From NCBI GenBank assembly GCA_002840735.1, contig PHBY01000010.1, positions 105,546 through 169,545 of the forward strand: a DNA stretch of 64,000 nt, in the 5' to 3' direction. The notes under the pieces were generated by a model, which worked only from the letters and a program-made list of their open reading frames with translations, did not search any database and was not told where the DNA came from. The DNA comes from Chloroflexi bacterium HGW-Chloroflexi-2 (GTDB taxonomy: Bacteria; Chloroflexota; Anaerolineae; Anaerolineales; Anaerolineaceae). The position numbers and the translations under genes are program-made. The first letter of the stretch is position 1. The number at the start of each line of letters is the position of its first letter. Below, piece by piece: positions 16,899-26,746 of this stretch.

Positions 16899-19800
16899 CA
16901 TTGTCAAAACGGAAATATCGTCTGATCACATCCCCCAATTTCTCATCATCAGGTGCAGGTAATTCTTCCACCCCTATCTCTTTCTGATATTCCATCGACT
17001 TTTCGCGGATATCATGTTCAGTGGAGGTATGAGCCAAAGCCGCAGTGAAAAGCTCCTGTGCCAATAATGGAGAGCCAAGCAATTGATAGCATCGTCCTGC
17101 GGTAACGGCAAAGCGAGCCAGAAAGCGTGAGGCTTCATTTTTCCAGGCGATTTGAATGGCTTCTTTAATCTGTTCCAATGCTTTTTCGACCTGACCATTT
17201 TTACAATATGCATCCGCCAGATTGTTCAGACAAATGGAGATTGACCACTCTTCGCCAATCTCACGAGAAATCTTTAACGCCTGTTCGGACAGCGAAATGG
17301 CAGCAACATAATCTCCCAGAACCAGCGCCACTTCTCCCAGATTTGCCAAAGCGATGGCTTCTCCATCCAGATCACCAATCTGGCGACAGATTGCCAGACT
17401 TTTCGCATACATTTCACTCGCTTTGGGATAATCCAGCTCAACATGATAAACACTTGCCAGGTTATTAAGCACGATTGCCACCTGATACAAATCCTCCAAA
17501 TCAGATGCAATCGTCAGACTTTCCTCAAAGAGTTCCTTAGCCTCTGAATATTTACCTTCATTACAGGCAATATCACCCAGATAATTCAGTGGAATGATTA
17601 ATGGACGGCTATTTTCAAACCTACGTCCCAGGTCAACCGACTGATGAAGAAAATGTCTGGCTTCTTCAATATTTCCGCGACGAAGATTCACCAACCCGAT
17701 GGTATTCAATGCTTTGATCTGACCAAGCACATCTGGGAATTGTTGATAAAAATCCAGATTAGCGCGGGCATTCTCTTCTGCTTTTGCAAAGTCATTCGCC
17801 CGTAAATGCACACCTGCCAAAGCTGTGCGACAATTCGCCAATTCGTGATCAAGTGCAAACCTCTTGAAAATTTGTGCAGCCTTTTCTATTAAATCCCTGG
17901 CTGTTTCATTTTCTCGAATACGATGAGCCAATGTACCGATCCTGACCAGCAGTTTTCCTTTGATGATTTCATTTTGATCCCAAGGTGTTTCTGTCTGTAG
18001 CTGATCCACTAAATTCAGCGCGGGTAAGAGGAAGTCAATACCTTCCTGATAGCGACTGCGAATATTGAAAAACTGGTACATCGGATCAAGAAATATTTCT
18101 ATTTTTTCTAATTGCCGGTCTTCCAATATCCATAACCAGGCGTTTTTCAAATTAATCAATTCAACCTGAATGTCATGAAGAGATTGTTTTTGATGATTGG
18201 TTTTTATATCCTTCAGACGATCCTGTAAATAATTGGCAAAGTAATCCAAAAATGCAGTCTGCACTTCAGCATAATTTCCAGACGCATACATTTTTTCTCT
18301 GGCAAATTGGCGGATCACGCCGTGCATCTTATATCTTCCCTGCAAATCATACTGCAGGATGGATTGATTAACCAACCTGGTGAGATCGTGCAATGTTGCC
18401 TGGCTAATAGTTTCTGCTGCCTGTATGGAAAAACTGTCTTCAAAAATACCGATTCGCCAGAAGATTCTTTGCAAAGTATCATCCAGCAATGTCCAGGAAT
18501 CTTCAAGGTTTGCCGATAAGCTACGATAACGTGGTGAGACATCACTGGCATTCGCATTCAGTGAATTCCAATGGTTATTGATTTTTTTGGCGATCACCTG
18601 ACAGGACTGACTCCATACATCAGCCGCTGCTAATTCTATTCCCAAAGGCAAACCTTCGAACAACTGGCAAATCTCAACCACTGCAGCAATGGATTGAACA
18701 TCCCACTGAAAATCCGGTTTTACCTGTTTGGCACGTTGTTGAAAGAGCATCAACGCTCCAAATTTATCAATGGATGTTAGATCAAAATGGTTATGGATAT
18801 CCGGATAAGACATACCTTTGAGCGGGTAAACCCATTCACCTTTCAGGTTCAACCGTTCCCTAGAAGTAACCAGGAACTTAACCCTGCTGGCATGTTGCAT
18901 GATGTCGCTCAATGACCGAATGACTTCCTGTTCAATCAACAGGTGTTCAAAATTATCCAATACCAATAATATACATTTGTTGCGTAAAAATTCCTTAAGT
19001 CTTGAAATGAGATTGCCTGCGTCCATCATTGGAACTGCAATCGCTTCAATCAAACTGGCAATAAACTCCTCATTGGAATGAGCACCTGTCAGGGAAATAA
19101 AAAACACACCATCCTGGTAAATACCCACCTGTTGACGGGCGATTTCCATTGCCAGACTGGTTTTACCTATCCCACCTGGACCATGCAGCGTGATGAGCCG
19201 ACAGGCGGGATCGACCAGTAAATTGGTTATATCATCCAGCTCTAGCTCTCTTCCAACAAAATTCGCTTCAGATCCAGGCAGATTGGATTTCTGTGTAGAT
19301 TCCTGAGGAAACAGTGCACTCTTGGAACGCTGTTTACGTACTTCTTCATAAAACAGAATGGTATCTTGAGCAGGTTCAACGCCAATTTGTTCTTTGAGAA
19401 ATTGCCGCAAAGAATGGTATTGATTTTCAAAAGCACTCCACTGACCATCCATTGCAAATAGTCGCATCATCATCAAATGAGCTGATTCGTTCCAGGGAGC
19501 AATCTGCAGGATTTTCTGGACGGTTTGCCTTGCTAAGTTATATTCAGCCCGGTTTTGGTAATACTGTGAAAGCATTACAAGCCCTTCCACAGCCCGGTGA
19601 TCCAATTCTTCCCGGATCAGGCTCACCCACTCGTCGAAAAGTGGTGCGCCTGAAATTGAGAATTTTTCCAGAAAATCGCCTTCTCTTAATTGCAGGGTTC
19701 TTGCCAGACTACGAAAATTTATCTGATGAAATTGATCCTGTCTTTGAAAATGACGATAAGCCTGATTCAGTAACCGCTTGAATTCCAGAACATCAACCCA

Positions 19801-20106
19801 TACGGATATGGTTGGATTTAATCGCAAATGATCACGTTCACTCTGAATGATAGGATTTTCAGACCCATTATCACCTAACACTTTACGCAAAATAGAGAGT
19901 GTTTGCCGCAAACTCTGCAGTGCCTGTTTTTCAGAAAGATCAGACCAGAACAACCCCGCCAGATAGGAGCGTGGCACCGGTTTTTGATTCTCGACAGCCA
20001 GATAAACCAGCAATGCACGCACTTTGTCCGTGTCAAATTGCGTGATGACCTCTCCATCCTTTTCAATTTTCAGATAGCCGAAACAGTGTATTTTCAATTG
20101 TTGCAT
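16894..20106 (-). CDS. SARP-type regulator: winged helix/BTAD, NB-ARC ATPase and TPR repeats
   Basis: A 1,070-residue signal-transduction ATPase of the STAND type. Residues about 1-95 form an OmpR-like winged helix (FDTDKVRALLVYLAV, SLRQTLSILRKVLG), followed by a bacterial transcriptional activation domain to about 255. The NB-ARC NTPase starts with VGRELELDDI and the Walker A GPGGIGKTSLAMEIA, with Walker B LLVLDNFEHLL. From about 690 to 1040 TPR helices repeat (for example LNNLASVYHVELDYPKASEMY and LANLGEVALVLGDYVAAISL). The likely role is ligand- or partner-dependent activation of nearby genes. The last codons run into the REP array, whose TAG ends the gene, so the natural C-terminus may have been changed. 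Confidence 0.92.
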   Translation of the reverse strand: MQQLKIHCFGYLKIEKDGEVITQFDTDKVRALLVYLAVENQKPVPRSYLAGLFWSDLSEKQALQSLRQTLSILRKVLGDNGSENPIIQSERDHLRLNPTISVWVDVLEFKRLLNQAYRHFQRQDQFHQINFRSLARTLQLREGDFLEKFSISGAPLFDEWVSLIREELDHRAVEGLVMLSQYYQNRAEYNLARQTVQKILQIAPWNESAHLMMMRLFAMDGQWSAFENQYHSLRQFLKEQIGVEPAQDTILFYEEVRKQRSKSALFPQESTQKSNLPGSEANFVGRELELDDITNLLVDPACRLITLHGPGGIGKTSLAMEIARQQVGIYQDGVFFISLTGAHSNEEFIASLIEAIAVPMMDAGNLISRLKEFLRNKCILLVLDNFEHLLIEQEVIRSLSDIMQHASRVKFLVTSRERLNLKGEWVYPLKGMSYPDIHNHFDLTSIDKFGALMLFQQRAKQVKPDFQWDVQSIAAVVEICQLFEGLPLGIELAAADVWSQSCQVIAKKINNHWNSLNANASDVSPRYRSLSANLEDSWTLLDDTLQRIFWRIGIFEDSFSIQAAETISQATLHDLTRLVNQSILQYDLQGRYKMHGVIRQFAREKMYASGNYAEVQTAFLDYFANYLQDRLKDIKTNHQKQSLHDIQVELINLKNAWLWILEDRQLEKIEIFLDPMYQFFNIRSRYQEGIDFLLPALNLVDQLQTETPWDQNEIIKGKLLVRIGTLAHRIRENETARDLIEKAAQIFKRFALDHELANCRTALAGVHLRANDFAKAEENARANLDFYQQFPDVLGQIKALNTIGLVNLRRGNIEEARHFLHQSVDLGRRFENSRPLIIPLNYLGDIACNEGKYSEAKELFEESLTIASDLEDLYQVAIVLNNLASVYHVELDYPKASEMYAKSLAICRQIGDLDGEAIALANLGEVALVLGDYVAAISLSEQALKISREIGEEWSISICLNNLADAYCKNGQVEKALEQIKEAIQIAWKNEASRFLARFAVTAGRCYQLLGSPLLAQELFTAALAHTSTEHDIREKSMEYQKEIGVEELPAPDDEKLGDVIRRYFRFDNA

Positions 20107-20239
20107 GAGAGAAGAATCTTAAGTGTCTTGCTTTGTCCCTATTTTTGTGACGTTTCTATGACGCCTGCTATGTAAATTATATAAAGAAAAGAATGATCAA
20201 ACAACTGTTTTTGAGATTAAATCACCCGGAGAATCAACA

Positions 20240-20431
20240 TTGATCATAACATCACATTACTATTCTTATCTACTCCGTATCTGGCAGCCAGAAAACCCGA
20301 TCAGGGATGAGTGGCTTGCCTCTTTGGAAGATCCCAAAAGCCGCGAAGTGATCTATTTCAAGAATATGGACGAGATGTTTGATTATTTAAGAAAAATCAG
20401 GTCCAACACCGCAAAAGTAGACACCCACTAA
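20240..20431 (+). CDS. Small conserved protein with W-x-ASLEDP motif
   Basis: A 63-residue protein (YLLRIWQPE...EWLASLEDPKSREVIYFKNMDEMFDYL) divergent from the SARP regulator. From memory, short proteins with the pattern RLW-x-WRASLEDP-TGE-x-F-x-L-x-x-LF-x-FL are frequent in Chloroflexota and often sit next to such regulators; that is recollection, not a search result. The start is a TTG with GGAG ten bases upstream. It is the first gene in the direction of the secreted beta-helix protein and may be co-transcribed with it. No function is known to me. Confidence 0.7.
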   Translation: MIITSHYYSYLLRIWQPENPIRDEWLASLEDPKSREVIYFKNMDEMFDYLRKIRSNTAKVDTH

Positions 20432-20494
20432 TCCCATCATCAATGTTTTTCAAAAACCCAATTTTTAATCATATTTTTTATAGGAGCGTTTAAT

Positions 20495-22831
20495 ATGAAA
20501 TCGAAAAGTTTTGTCTGTGTACGTATATTCATCCTGATTGCTTTTTTAATAGGGTTGGCATGGACACCCAAACCAGTGCAGGCAGCTACATTTATTGTAA
20601 ATTCCACCGCTGACCACAAAGATGCGGACTTGTCAAACAGTGAATGTCTGGATCAGTATGGTTTTTGCACACTACGAGCTGCTATCGAACAGATTAATTA
20701 CGACGGTGGTGCTAGCAATACCATTGAAATTGGAGCATTGACTATACCCGTCAGTACTTTGCCTAGAATCAAGAAAAATTTAACTATTAATGGGCAGGGA
20801 GTTAACAATACAATAATTAAGGGGAATGGGCTTGGTCAGGGAGGTTTTGATACAGACTATAATCTCGTGATAAATAATCTTACTATGGAATTTTTTGAAT
20901 ATGCAGTCACTTCAAACGGAAAAAGAACATTAAATATCAACAATAGCAAATTTAGAAAAAATGTTGATGCAATAACTATAAGTCTCAGTACTGCTACGAT
21001 ATTTCAAACTACTATTACAGAAAATACACGTTATGCAATTCGATCAAACAGTGGCGAATTTACCTTAAATTTTTCAACAATTAATAAGAATGTTGGCAAT
21101 AATTGTGCTATTGAAGTTCATGCCGGAAAAGCATTTATTTTAGATTCTGCGATTTCAGAAAATTCCAATCTATCCGGAAACGGAGGTGCTATTTGTATAG
21201 GATATTCTGGCAGAGTTACACTGGATAACAGTAAAGTAAATTACAACATTGCAGCAGGATATGGTGGGGGAATTTCGATGGAAGGATATAATTCCTATCC
21301 AGAGCTATTAATAATGAATACCAATGAAATTAATAATAATCATGCCACCAAAGGAGGAGGAATTTATCTTAATGGTGGATATCTCAATATTGAAGGTAAA
21401 AACGCCATTGTTCAGATAAATCACAATTCAGCCACTGAAGAAGGCGGAGGAATATACACCTCATCAAACAAGGAAAATTTATTTCAGGGAGTTCTAATCA
21501 GTAACAATACTGCAGAAAATGGTGGCGGTATGTACACGGCGACTTCCGGGAATTTCATCATTCAGGATAGTGCTTTCATCAATAATAGTGCAACAGCTGG
21601 AAATGGTGGGGCCATTTACAACAATGTAAATCATAGATATATCTTAAACACAACTTTTAGTGGCAATCAAGCCACCAACCACGGTGGTGCTATCTACACA
21701 AAAGCTGGCATTGTTGATCTATCAAATGTAACCATTACAGAAAATACCTGTAATAGTGACAGTACATCACAGGGTGGGCAAGGTGGTGGAATTTTCATCG
21801 AAACTGATTCGAAATTAAATATTCGCAACAGTATCGTTGCTGGCAATTTCGATATAAAAGGGGCGACGTTTGATTTTTCCGCTCCAGAGATTCATGGAAC
21901 CATTACATCTTATGGTTATAATCTTTTTGGTGTTATCACCGATTGGTTGATAGCCACTAATATTCTCACCGGGAATCAAATCAATGTAAATCCTCAGCTT
22001 GGACCACTTAGCTATGATGAATATGCTCCACGCATCGATAGTTTCCATCATCCATTACTAAATACCAGCCCGGCGATTAATGGGGGTAATCCTGCTGGAT
22101 GTAAGGATCGATTAGGAAATCCCATATTACTTGATCAGCTCGGTCGAGAGCGAACTCAGTTGGATCGATGTGATATTGGTGCTGTTGAGTCCTCCTATGA
22201 TGCCAATCCGATTGCCTTATCCGGATTAACACTAAATAAAGATATCGTAGTAGGTGGTAATCAGATTAATGCCTCTGTTTATATTAATCTTGATGCACCG
22301 GTTGGAGGTACTGTTATTACCCTGGAAAAAAGTATTGGTGCACCAATTACCCTTCCTGCGACCGTTACCATTCCAGAAGGATCTAAAAGCCAAACTTTTA
22401 CGATTAACACTTCAACAGTCAGTGAAAATACTTACGCTGCCGTTTTTGCCAGACATGGAAATACTGAAAGAAAAGTTTTATTCACTTTGTTACCAGAAAA
22501 TCATACTCAATCAGTGTTAATGAAACTGATGTTATCCACAGATCGAATTGGAGGAAGTCAGACTTTGACAGGCACTGTGAAATTGGATATTCCTGCCCCT
22601 ACTGGAGGTGTTGTAATCTCTCTTTCAAGTAATACACCTTCAGTAATTTCATTGCCTGCATCTGTTACGATCGACGCAGGAATGACCAGTAAAGATTTCA
22701 CAATCAGCACTGTTCCTGTTGATATTGATGTAGATGTTGTTATTTTTGCAACACAAAATCTGGTCACAAAGGAAGCTGCGTTACAGGTGTATCCACTAAA
22801 GTTTGTCTTCCTTCCTCTCCTCACCAAATAA
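20495..22831 (+). CDS. Secreted right-handed beta-helix protein with CSLREA-type N-terminus
   Basis: A 778-residue exported protein. A signal peptide ends near PKPVQAA. The next region (FIVNSTADHKDAD..., GFCTLRAAIEQIN) is the CSLREA-type N-terminal motif. Residues about 100-480 contain repeated GGGIY/GGAIY and NNSAT-like turns typical of polymorphic-membrane-protein/pectate-lyase beta-helices. Two similar Ig-like repeats follow (about 570-660 and 665-755; VGGTVITLEK, TGGVVISLSS). The protein ends FVFLPLLTK, a hydrophobic tail that I associate with Chloroflexota exported proteins. Probably surface-associated; the ligand or substrate is unknown. It follows the small protein by about 60 bases and may be controlled by the SARP regulator. 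Confidence 0.85.
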   Translation: MKSKSFVCVRIFILIAFLIGLAWTPKPVQAATFIVNSTADHKDADLSNSECLDQYGFCTLRAAIEQINYDGGASNTIEIGALTIPVSTLPRIKKNLTINGQGVNNTIIKGNGLGQGGFDTDYNLVINNLTMEFFEYAVTSNGKRTLNINNSKFRKNVDAITISLSTATIFQTTITENTRYAIRSNSGEFTLNFSTINKNVGNNCAIEVHAGKAFILDSAISENSNLSGNGGAICIGYSGRVTLDNSKVNYNIAAGYGGGISMEGYNSYPELLIMNTNEINNNHATKGGGIYLNGGYLNIEGKNAIVQINHNSATEEGGGIYTSSNKENLFQGVLISNNTAENGGGMYTATSGNFIIQDSAFINNSATAGNGGAIYNNVNHRYILNTTFSGNQATNHGGAIYTKAGIVDLSNVTITENTCNSDSTSQGGQGGGIFIETDSKLNIRNSIVAGNFDIKGATFDFSAPEIHGTITSYGYNLFGVITDWLIATNILTGNQINVNPQLGPLSYDEYAPRIDSFHHPLLNTSPAINGGNPAGCKDRLGNPILLDQLGRERTQLDRCDIGAVESSYDANPIALSGLTLNKDIVVGGNQINASVYINLDAPVGGTVITLEKSIGAPITLPATVTIPEGSKSQTFTINTSTVSENTYAAVFARHGNTERKVLFTLLPENHTQSVLMKLMLSTDRIGGSQTLTGTVKLDIPAPTGGVVISLSSNTPSVISLPASVTIDAGMTSKDFTISTVPVDIDVDVVIFATQNLVTKEAALQVYPLKFVFLPLLTK

Positions 22832-22851
22832 TCACCTCTATCCTCTATCTT

Positions 22852-22896
22852 CCCCCGGATTGCATTTAGTAAAACGTGCAACCGGGGGATTTTTAT
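22852..22896 (+). terminator. Terminator after the beta-helix gene
   Basis: CCCCCGGATTGCA pairs with TGCAACCGGGGG (one bulge) and is followed by ATTTTTATT, about 20 bases after the stop. Confidence 0.85.
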
Positions 22897-22961
22897 TAAT
22901 TTGGAACTTTTTTCTTTTTCCAATCGTCTCAATCAAATAAATTGGATAAAAGGAGTCTGAA

Positions 22962-24212
22962 ATGAAACGTTTATTGTTACTAAATTTAATGTTAGTTCTT
23001 GTATTGAGTGGCTGCAACGTCATTACCAGCAGCCAGGCATATGTCGACGGACAACCGGTGGATGTTCTGCCTACCCCAGTAGAAGTTCTTGAACCAGTCG
23101 TCACTGTTGAACCATCAGAAGAACCTGTTTTGGATGATCAACCGATCCCGATTGAGACGGGTGATTATCAAACCGGTGGTTTTTATCAGAACTGGATCGC
23201 CTTCGAAGACGAAAATATGAATATTGCCATGGTGAATCCAGTCACTGGTGAAATCAAACAGGTAACCACCAATGGTAGTTCAATCATCGACACCGTGGTA
23301 GGTGCCCAAACCATCCAGTTCAGTCAACCTTCCTGGTCCAGTGATGGAGAATTATTGGCTTTCAAACAGGAAATGATGACACAACAATCTGACAGGCTGG
23401 ATACAGTCACAAATATATGGGTGTTTGAACCTGCCAGCGAAACTTCCTGGATAGTACTGGAAAATGTCGACCTGAGTGGATATGCCTGGCAGCCAGGCGC
23501 ACATACCATTAGTTATACAGTTCGTACCGATCCCGGTTATTTCACAGCGCGTGGTGTGGTGAATGCCAGTTTGGCCTATGGCATCATGCAGGTAGATGTA
23601 AAATCAGGCGAAATCTCTGAACTGGTTGCGCCACAAGGTTTCTCTTTGGTTCAACCGAAATGGTCCCCGGATGGTAGTTTGATCAGCTTCGACGAAGTCT
23701 ATCTGATGGAAGGCCGTGGAAACTTTGCCTGGTACGATTTCACCAGCAACACCTACCATAGTTGGGAAAAGGCTGTCGGTGGATATGATTGGTCAGCAGC
23801 TGGGATTCTGGCATATGATAATCTCACTTACATACCGAGTGGTGAAGAAAGGATCATGCTCAATGATCGCATGAATACTGAGGAAGAGTTATTCTCATCA
23901 TCAGTGCAAGAAGGTAGCTTTGCTTTTTCTCCGCGCTTCTCACCCTCCGGTGCTCAACTCGCCTATGTGGTCGGAAATGGCTCCCTCGATGAAGTGCTTG
24001 GTTATAAATTGATGTTACAGGCAATCGACAGTAGCGATGCTCAGATGCTCCTGGAAGGTGAACAGATTGAAACATTCGCCTGGTCTGGAGATGGAAGTTT
24101 TATAGCGGCCTCATTGGGATTTTATGGTTCAGCTGATATTGTGGTCATCGATGTTCTGAATGGAACCGTAACTGAAGTAGCTCAGGGGTGGAATCCGGTC
24201 TGGCAAAAATAA
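22962..24212 (+). CDS. Lipoprotein with TolB/WD40-like beta-propeller
   Basis: A 416-residue lipoprotein. The signal peptide MKRLLLLNLMLVLVLSGC ends in an LSGC lipobox. A proline/glutamate-rich linker (about residues 20-65) precedes a propeller whose blades show PxWSxDG-like motifs: QPSWSSDGELLAFK, QPKWSPDGSLISFD, SPRFSPSGAQLAYV and FAWSGDGSFIAAS. Such proteins are surface-anchored and often scaffold or bind partners; no specific function is readable. It has a good AAAGGAGTC ribosome-binding site and its own terminator. Confidence 0.88.
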   Translation: MKRLLLLNLMLVLVLSGCNVITSSQAYVDGQPVDVLPTPVEVLEPVVTVEPSEEPVLDDQPIPIETGDYQTGGFYQNWIAFEDENMNIAMVNPVTGEIKQVTTNGSSIIDTVVGAQTIQFSQPSWSSDGELLAFKQEMMTQQSDRLDTVTNIWVFEPASETSWIVLENVDLSGYAWQPGAHTISYTVRTDPGYFTARGVVNASLAYGIMQVDVKSGEISELVAPQGFSLVQPKWSPDGSLISFDEVYLMEGRGNFAWYDFTSNTYHSWEKAVGGYDWSAAGILAYDNLTYIPSGEERIMLNDRMNTEEELFSSSVQEGSFAFSPRFSPSGAQLAYVVGNGSLDEVLGYKLMLQAIDSSDAQMLLEGEQIETFAWSGDGSFIAASLGFYGSADIVVIDVLNGTVTEVAQGWNPVWQK

Positions 24213-24262
24213 AAAATAGCTGATAAGTCAAAAAGCTCCTGAGCTTATAGAAAAAAATGAAC

Positions 24263-24289
24263 ACCCCCCTGGTCACATGGGGGGTTTTT
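24263..24289 (+). terminator. Terminator after the beta-propeller lipoprotein
   Basis: ACCCCCC and GGGGGGT form a 7-bp stem with a short loop followed by a T-run. About 170 bases of sequence without a recognised gene follow. Confidence 0.85.
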
Positions 24290-24459
24290 CTTGAGAAGTA
24301 TCGATTTGAAGGTCAAAGTCAATCTGGATGATTAAAAGTGATTGAATTCAATTCGATTTTGTGTTAATGTTAATAGCGGTTATGTGCTTGTGTAGATCAA
24401 GCTCTCAAGAACAAAGCCAATTCATCCAACACACCAAAATTTGAAGAGAGAAGGTAGCT

Positions 24460-24570
24460 ATGGGAGATAAGAGTCCAAAAAACAAAGAAAAACGTAAAAA
24501 GAAACAGGACAGCAAAAAGAAACCAATTATCCCTAATTCACCTGTCAAGTCACTTGATCAGAAGAAATAG
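24460..24570 (+). CDS. 36-residue lysine-rich protein, MGDKSPK family
   Basis: A short basic ORF (MGDKSPKNKEKRKKKQDSKKK, then a neutral tail ending DQKK) with an AGAGAAGG ribosome-binding site. I recognise the N-terminus MGDKSPK followed by lysine-rich sequence as that of small conserved proteins annotated as hypothetical in many bacteria; the function is unknown and this is from memory. It has its own flanking terminators, which supports an independent transcript. Its charge suggests nucleic-acid or ribosome association, but that is inference. Confidence 0.7.
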   Translation: MGDKSPKNKEKRKKKQDSKKKPIIPNSPVKSLDQKK

Positions 24571-24724
24571 AAATATTAACTTGGAAATGATGCTGACATC
24601 ATGACCCTGGCCTGGTCAGTCAGGGTTGAGGGAAAATTTCAACCGGATTGAGAACCGGTTTATTTACATTTAAGCAAACAAAGAGATTTTTAGGGTTCGC
24701 ATTATTTTTCCCGAATTAGAAAAT

Positions 24725-24756
24725 AAAATCCCGGTCACGCTTTAACAGGGATTTTT
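24725..24756 (+). terminator. Terminator downstream of the small basic protein
   Basis: AAAATCCC pairs with GGGATTTTT across a 15-base loop, ending in a T-run. Between 24571 and 24724 there is a further hairpin (ACCCTG/CAGGGT near 24603-24625) and the palindrome AACCGGTT. The rest up to 24899 is AT-rich with no gene seen. Confidence 0.65.
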
Positions 24757-24899
24757 CTTCTTTAAACTCGATTTTTTCTGGTCTTAATTAAAATATTTCC
24801 TAAAAATTAGTAAAAATGAGATCAATATTTACAGTGATAAAATGAGTAGATAATTTATAATAATGTTTATCCAATTTGTTTTCAAAAAAGGACATCCCC

Positions 24900-26024
24900 A
24901 TGACTATAAAAATTGAAGAAGTAACCACTCACAAGCAATTAAACACATTTATTAAATTCCCCTTCAGCATTTATAAAGGCAATCCTTATTGGACACCCCC
25001 CCTGTTGATGGATGAGAAAAACACCCTCGATTGGAAGAAGAATCCCGCCTTTGAAGTTGCCCAGGCACGCTATTGGCTGGCATACAAAGACGGTAAAGTT
25101 GTTGGCCGTATAGCCGGCATTTACAATCCCAAATCCAACGAAAAATGGGGACAACACAATGTGCGTTTCGGCTGGGTGGATTTCATCGACGATCGTGAAG
25201 TATCCAGAACACTCTTTGAAACGGTGGAAAATTGGGCGCGTGAATTGGGGATGTCGGCTGTGCATGGCCCTCTGGGTTTCACCGACCTGGACCCGGAAGG
25301 CATGTTGATTGAAGGATTCGATGAATTAAGCACATTGGCATTAATTTATAACCATCCTTATTACCCCGTGCATCTGGCTGAAATGGGTTATGTTAAGGAT
25401 ACCGATTGGTTGGAGTACGAGATTCAGGTGCCCAATCCTCCGCAAGAAAAAATTGCAAAAGCTGCTGAGTTGACCTTGAAACGGTTCAACTTGCACAAGC
25501 TTGAATTAAAGAAAAAGAAAGATCTGCTCAACTACACCAGGGAATTGTTTGATCTCATCGATTCGGAATACAGTCACCTTTATGGGACTGTACCGTTGAG
25601 TGACAAGCAAAAACAAGCTTACATCGATCAATACTTCGGTTTTGTTTCACCGGATTTAGTACCGATCATTTTGGATGAAAATAATAAAATGGTTGCCTTC
25701 GCCATCGTAATGCCATCCTTTTCCAAAGCCCTTCAGAAATCCCAGGGGAAAATCTTTCCGGTTGGTTGGATTCACTTCTTGACAGCACTTAAAACCAATA
25801 CCCTTGGTGACCTGTACCTGATCGCTGTCAGATCTGATTATCGTGGTAAAGGAATTAATGCAGCCATCATGCATAGTGTCAACGTAGCATTGAACAAACA
25901 TGGAATTACCCGGGTAGAAACCAATGCCAATCTGGAAGATAACATCAATGTGCAGGCACAATGGAAATACTTTGAACATCGCCAACACAAACGCCGGCGC
26001 TGTTTCATCAAACATCTTTCATGA
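24900..26024 (+). CDS. GNAT-like N-acetyltransferase, long form
   Basis: A 374-residue protein of the GNAT superfamily's long cytoplasmic branch (YghO-like in my recollection). The N-terminal part contains FPFSIYKGNPYWTPPLL and WVDFIDDREV; the acetyl-CoA-binding motif is in the C-terminal third (AVRSDYRGKGINAAIMHSV, R-x-x-G-x-G). The substrate is unknown. The start at 24900 follows AAAGGAC; an in-frame TTG at 24876 is less likely. It stands alone, followed by the second OsmC gene on the same strand. Confidence 0.8.
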   Translation: MTIKIEEVTTHKQLNTFIKFPFSIYKGNPYWTPPLLMDEKNTLDWKKNPAFEVAQARYWLAYKDGKVVGRIAGIYNPKSNEKWGQHNVRFGWVDFIDDREVSRTLFETVENWARELGMSAVHGPLGFTDLDPEGMLIEGFDELSTLALIYNHPYYPVHLAEMGYVKDTDWLEYEIQVPNPPQEKIAKAAELTLKRFNLHKLELKKKKDLLNYTRELFDLIDSEYSHLYGTVPLSDKQKQAYIDQYFGFVSPDLVPIILDENNKMVAFAIVMPSFSKALQKSQGKIFPVGWIHFLTALKTNTLGDLYLIAVRSDYRGKGINAAIMHSVNVALNKHGITRVETNANLEDNINVQAQWKYFEHRQHKRRRCFIKHLS

Positions 26025-26109
26025 TTTCTTAAAACCAATTACAGAAACTGGGTTAATCCTTTGAGAATTGTTACAATGGTTAAAAATTGAAAAATCTCAG
26101 GAGGAAAAA

Positions 26110-26538
26110 ATGGCTGTACGAAAATCAGAAGCAGTTTGGCAGGGCACATTAAAAGAAGGCAACGGCACCATGCGTCTGGGCAGTGGCGCTTATCAAGGGG
26201 CTTATAGTTTTTCATCCCGCTTTGAAGAAGGTGTTGGCACCAATCCCGAGGAATTGATCGCAGCCGCCCATGCTGGTTGTTTTTCAATGGCCTTCAGTGG
26301 CAACCTCACCGCAGCTGGATTTACCCCGGAACAAATCCACACGGTGGCAACAGTATCGCTTGGTGTTGTCGATGGCAAATCACGCATTACCGGGATTCAT
26401 CTGGAATGCGAAGCCAAAGTTGCAGGCGTCAGCGAGGAAGCCTTTCAGGAAATGGCTGAAGCCGCCAAATCTGGCTGCCCGGTCTCAGTGGCACTCTCGA
26501 ATGTACCCATGACATTGAGTGCAAAATTGGTAAACTAG
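26110..26538 (+). CDS. OsmC-family peroxiredoxin-like protein (cysteine form)
   Basis: A 142-residue cytoplasmic OsmC protein, expected to reduce organic hydroperoxides. It starts MAVRKSEAVWQGTLKEGNGT, as in the OsmC subfamily, and carries both redox cysteines: ELIAAAHAGCFSMAFSG (first) and AAKSGCPVSVAL (second). The start at 26110 has a strong AGGAGG site; upstream extension is not needed. It is useful as an internal comparison for the UGA-containing OsmC relative at 4494-4997, which belongs to a different subfamily. Confidence 0.95.
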   Translation: MAVRKSEAVWQGTLKEGNGTMRLGSGAYQGAYSFSSRFEEGVGTNPEELIAAAHAGCFSMAFSGNLTAAGFTPEQIHTVATVSLGVVDGKSRITGIHLECEAKVAGVSEEAFQEMAEAAKSGCPVSVALSNVPMTLSAKLVN

Positions 26539-26746
26539 TTCCCAAGTTCATTTGGTGCATTGCACTTAGAGAAAAACCAACAAACATTGAACCCCACCAA
26601 TACTCCGTTCATCCAACATCCAGAAGTGCACTGCACCTTGTATACAATTCATCAACTCTTCATCCTATAGTACAATCATCTTAATCCCTATTAACATCAC
26701 TTCATCACACCTAAATATTCCCTATTCCTGAAAGGGGCTGTGATCC

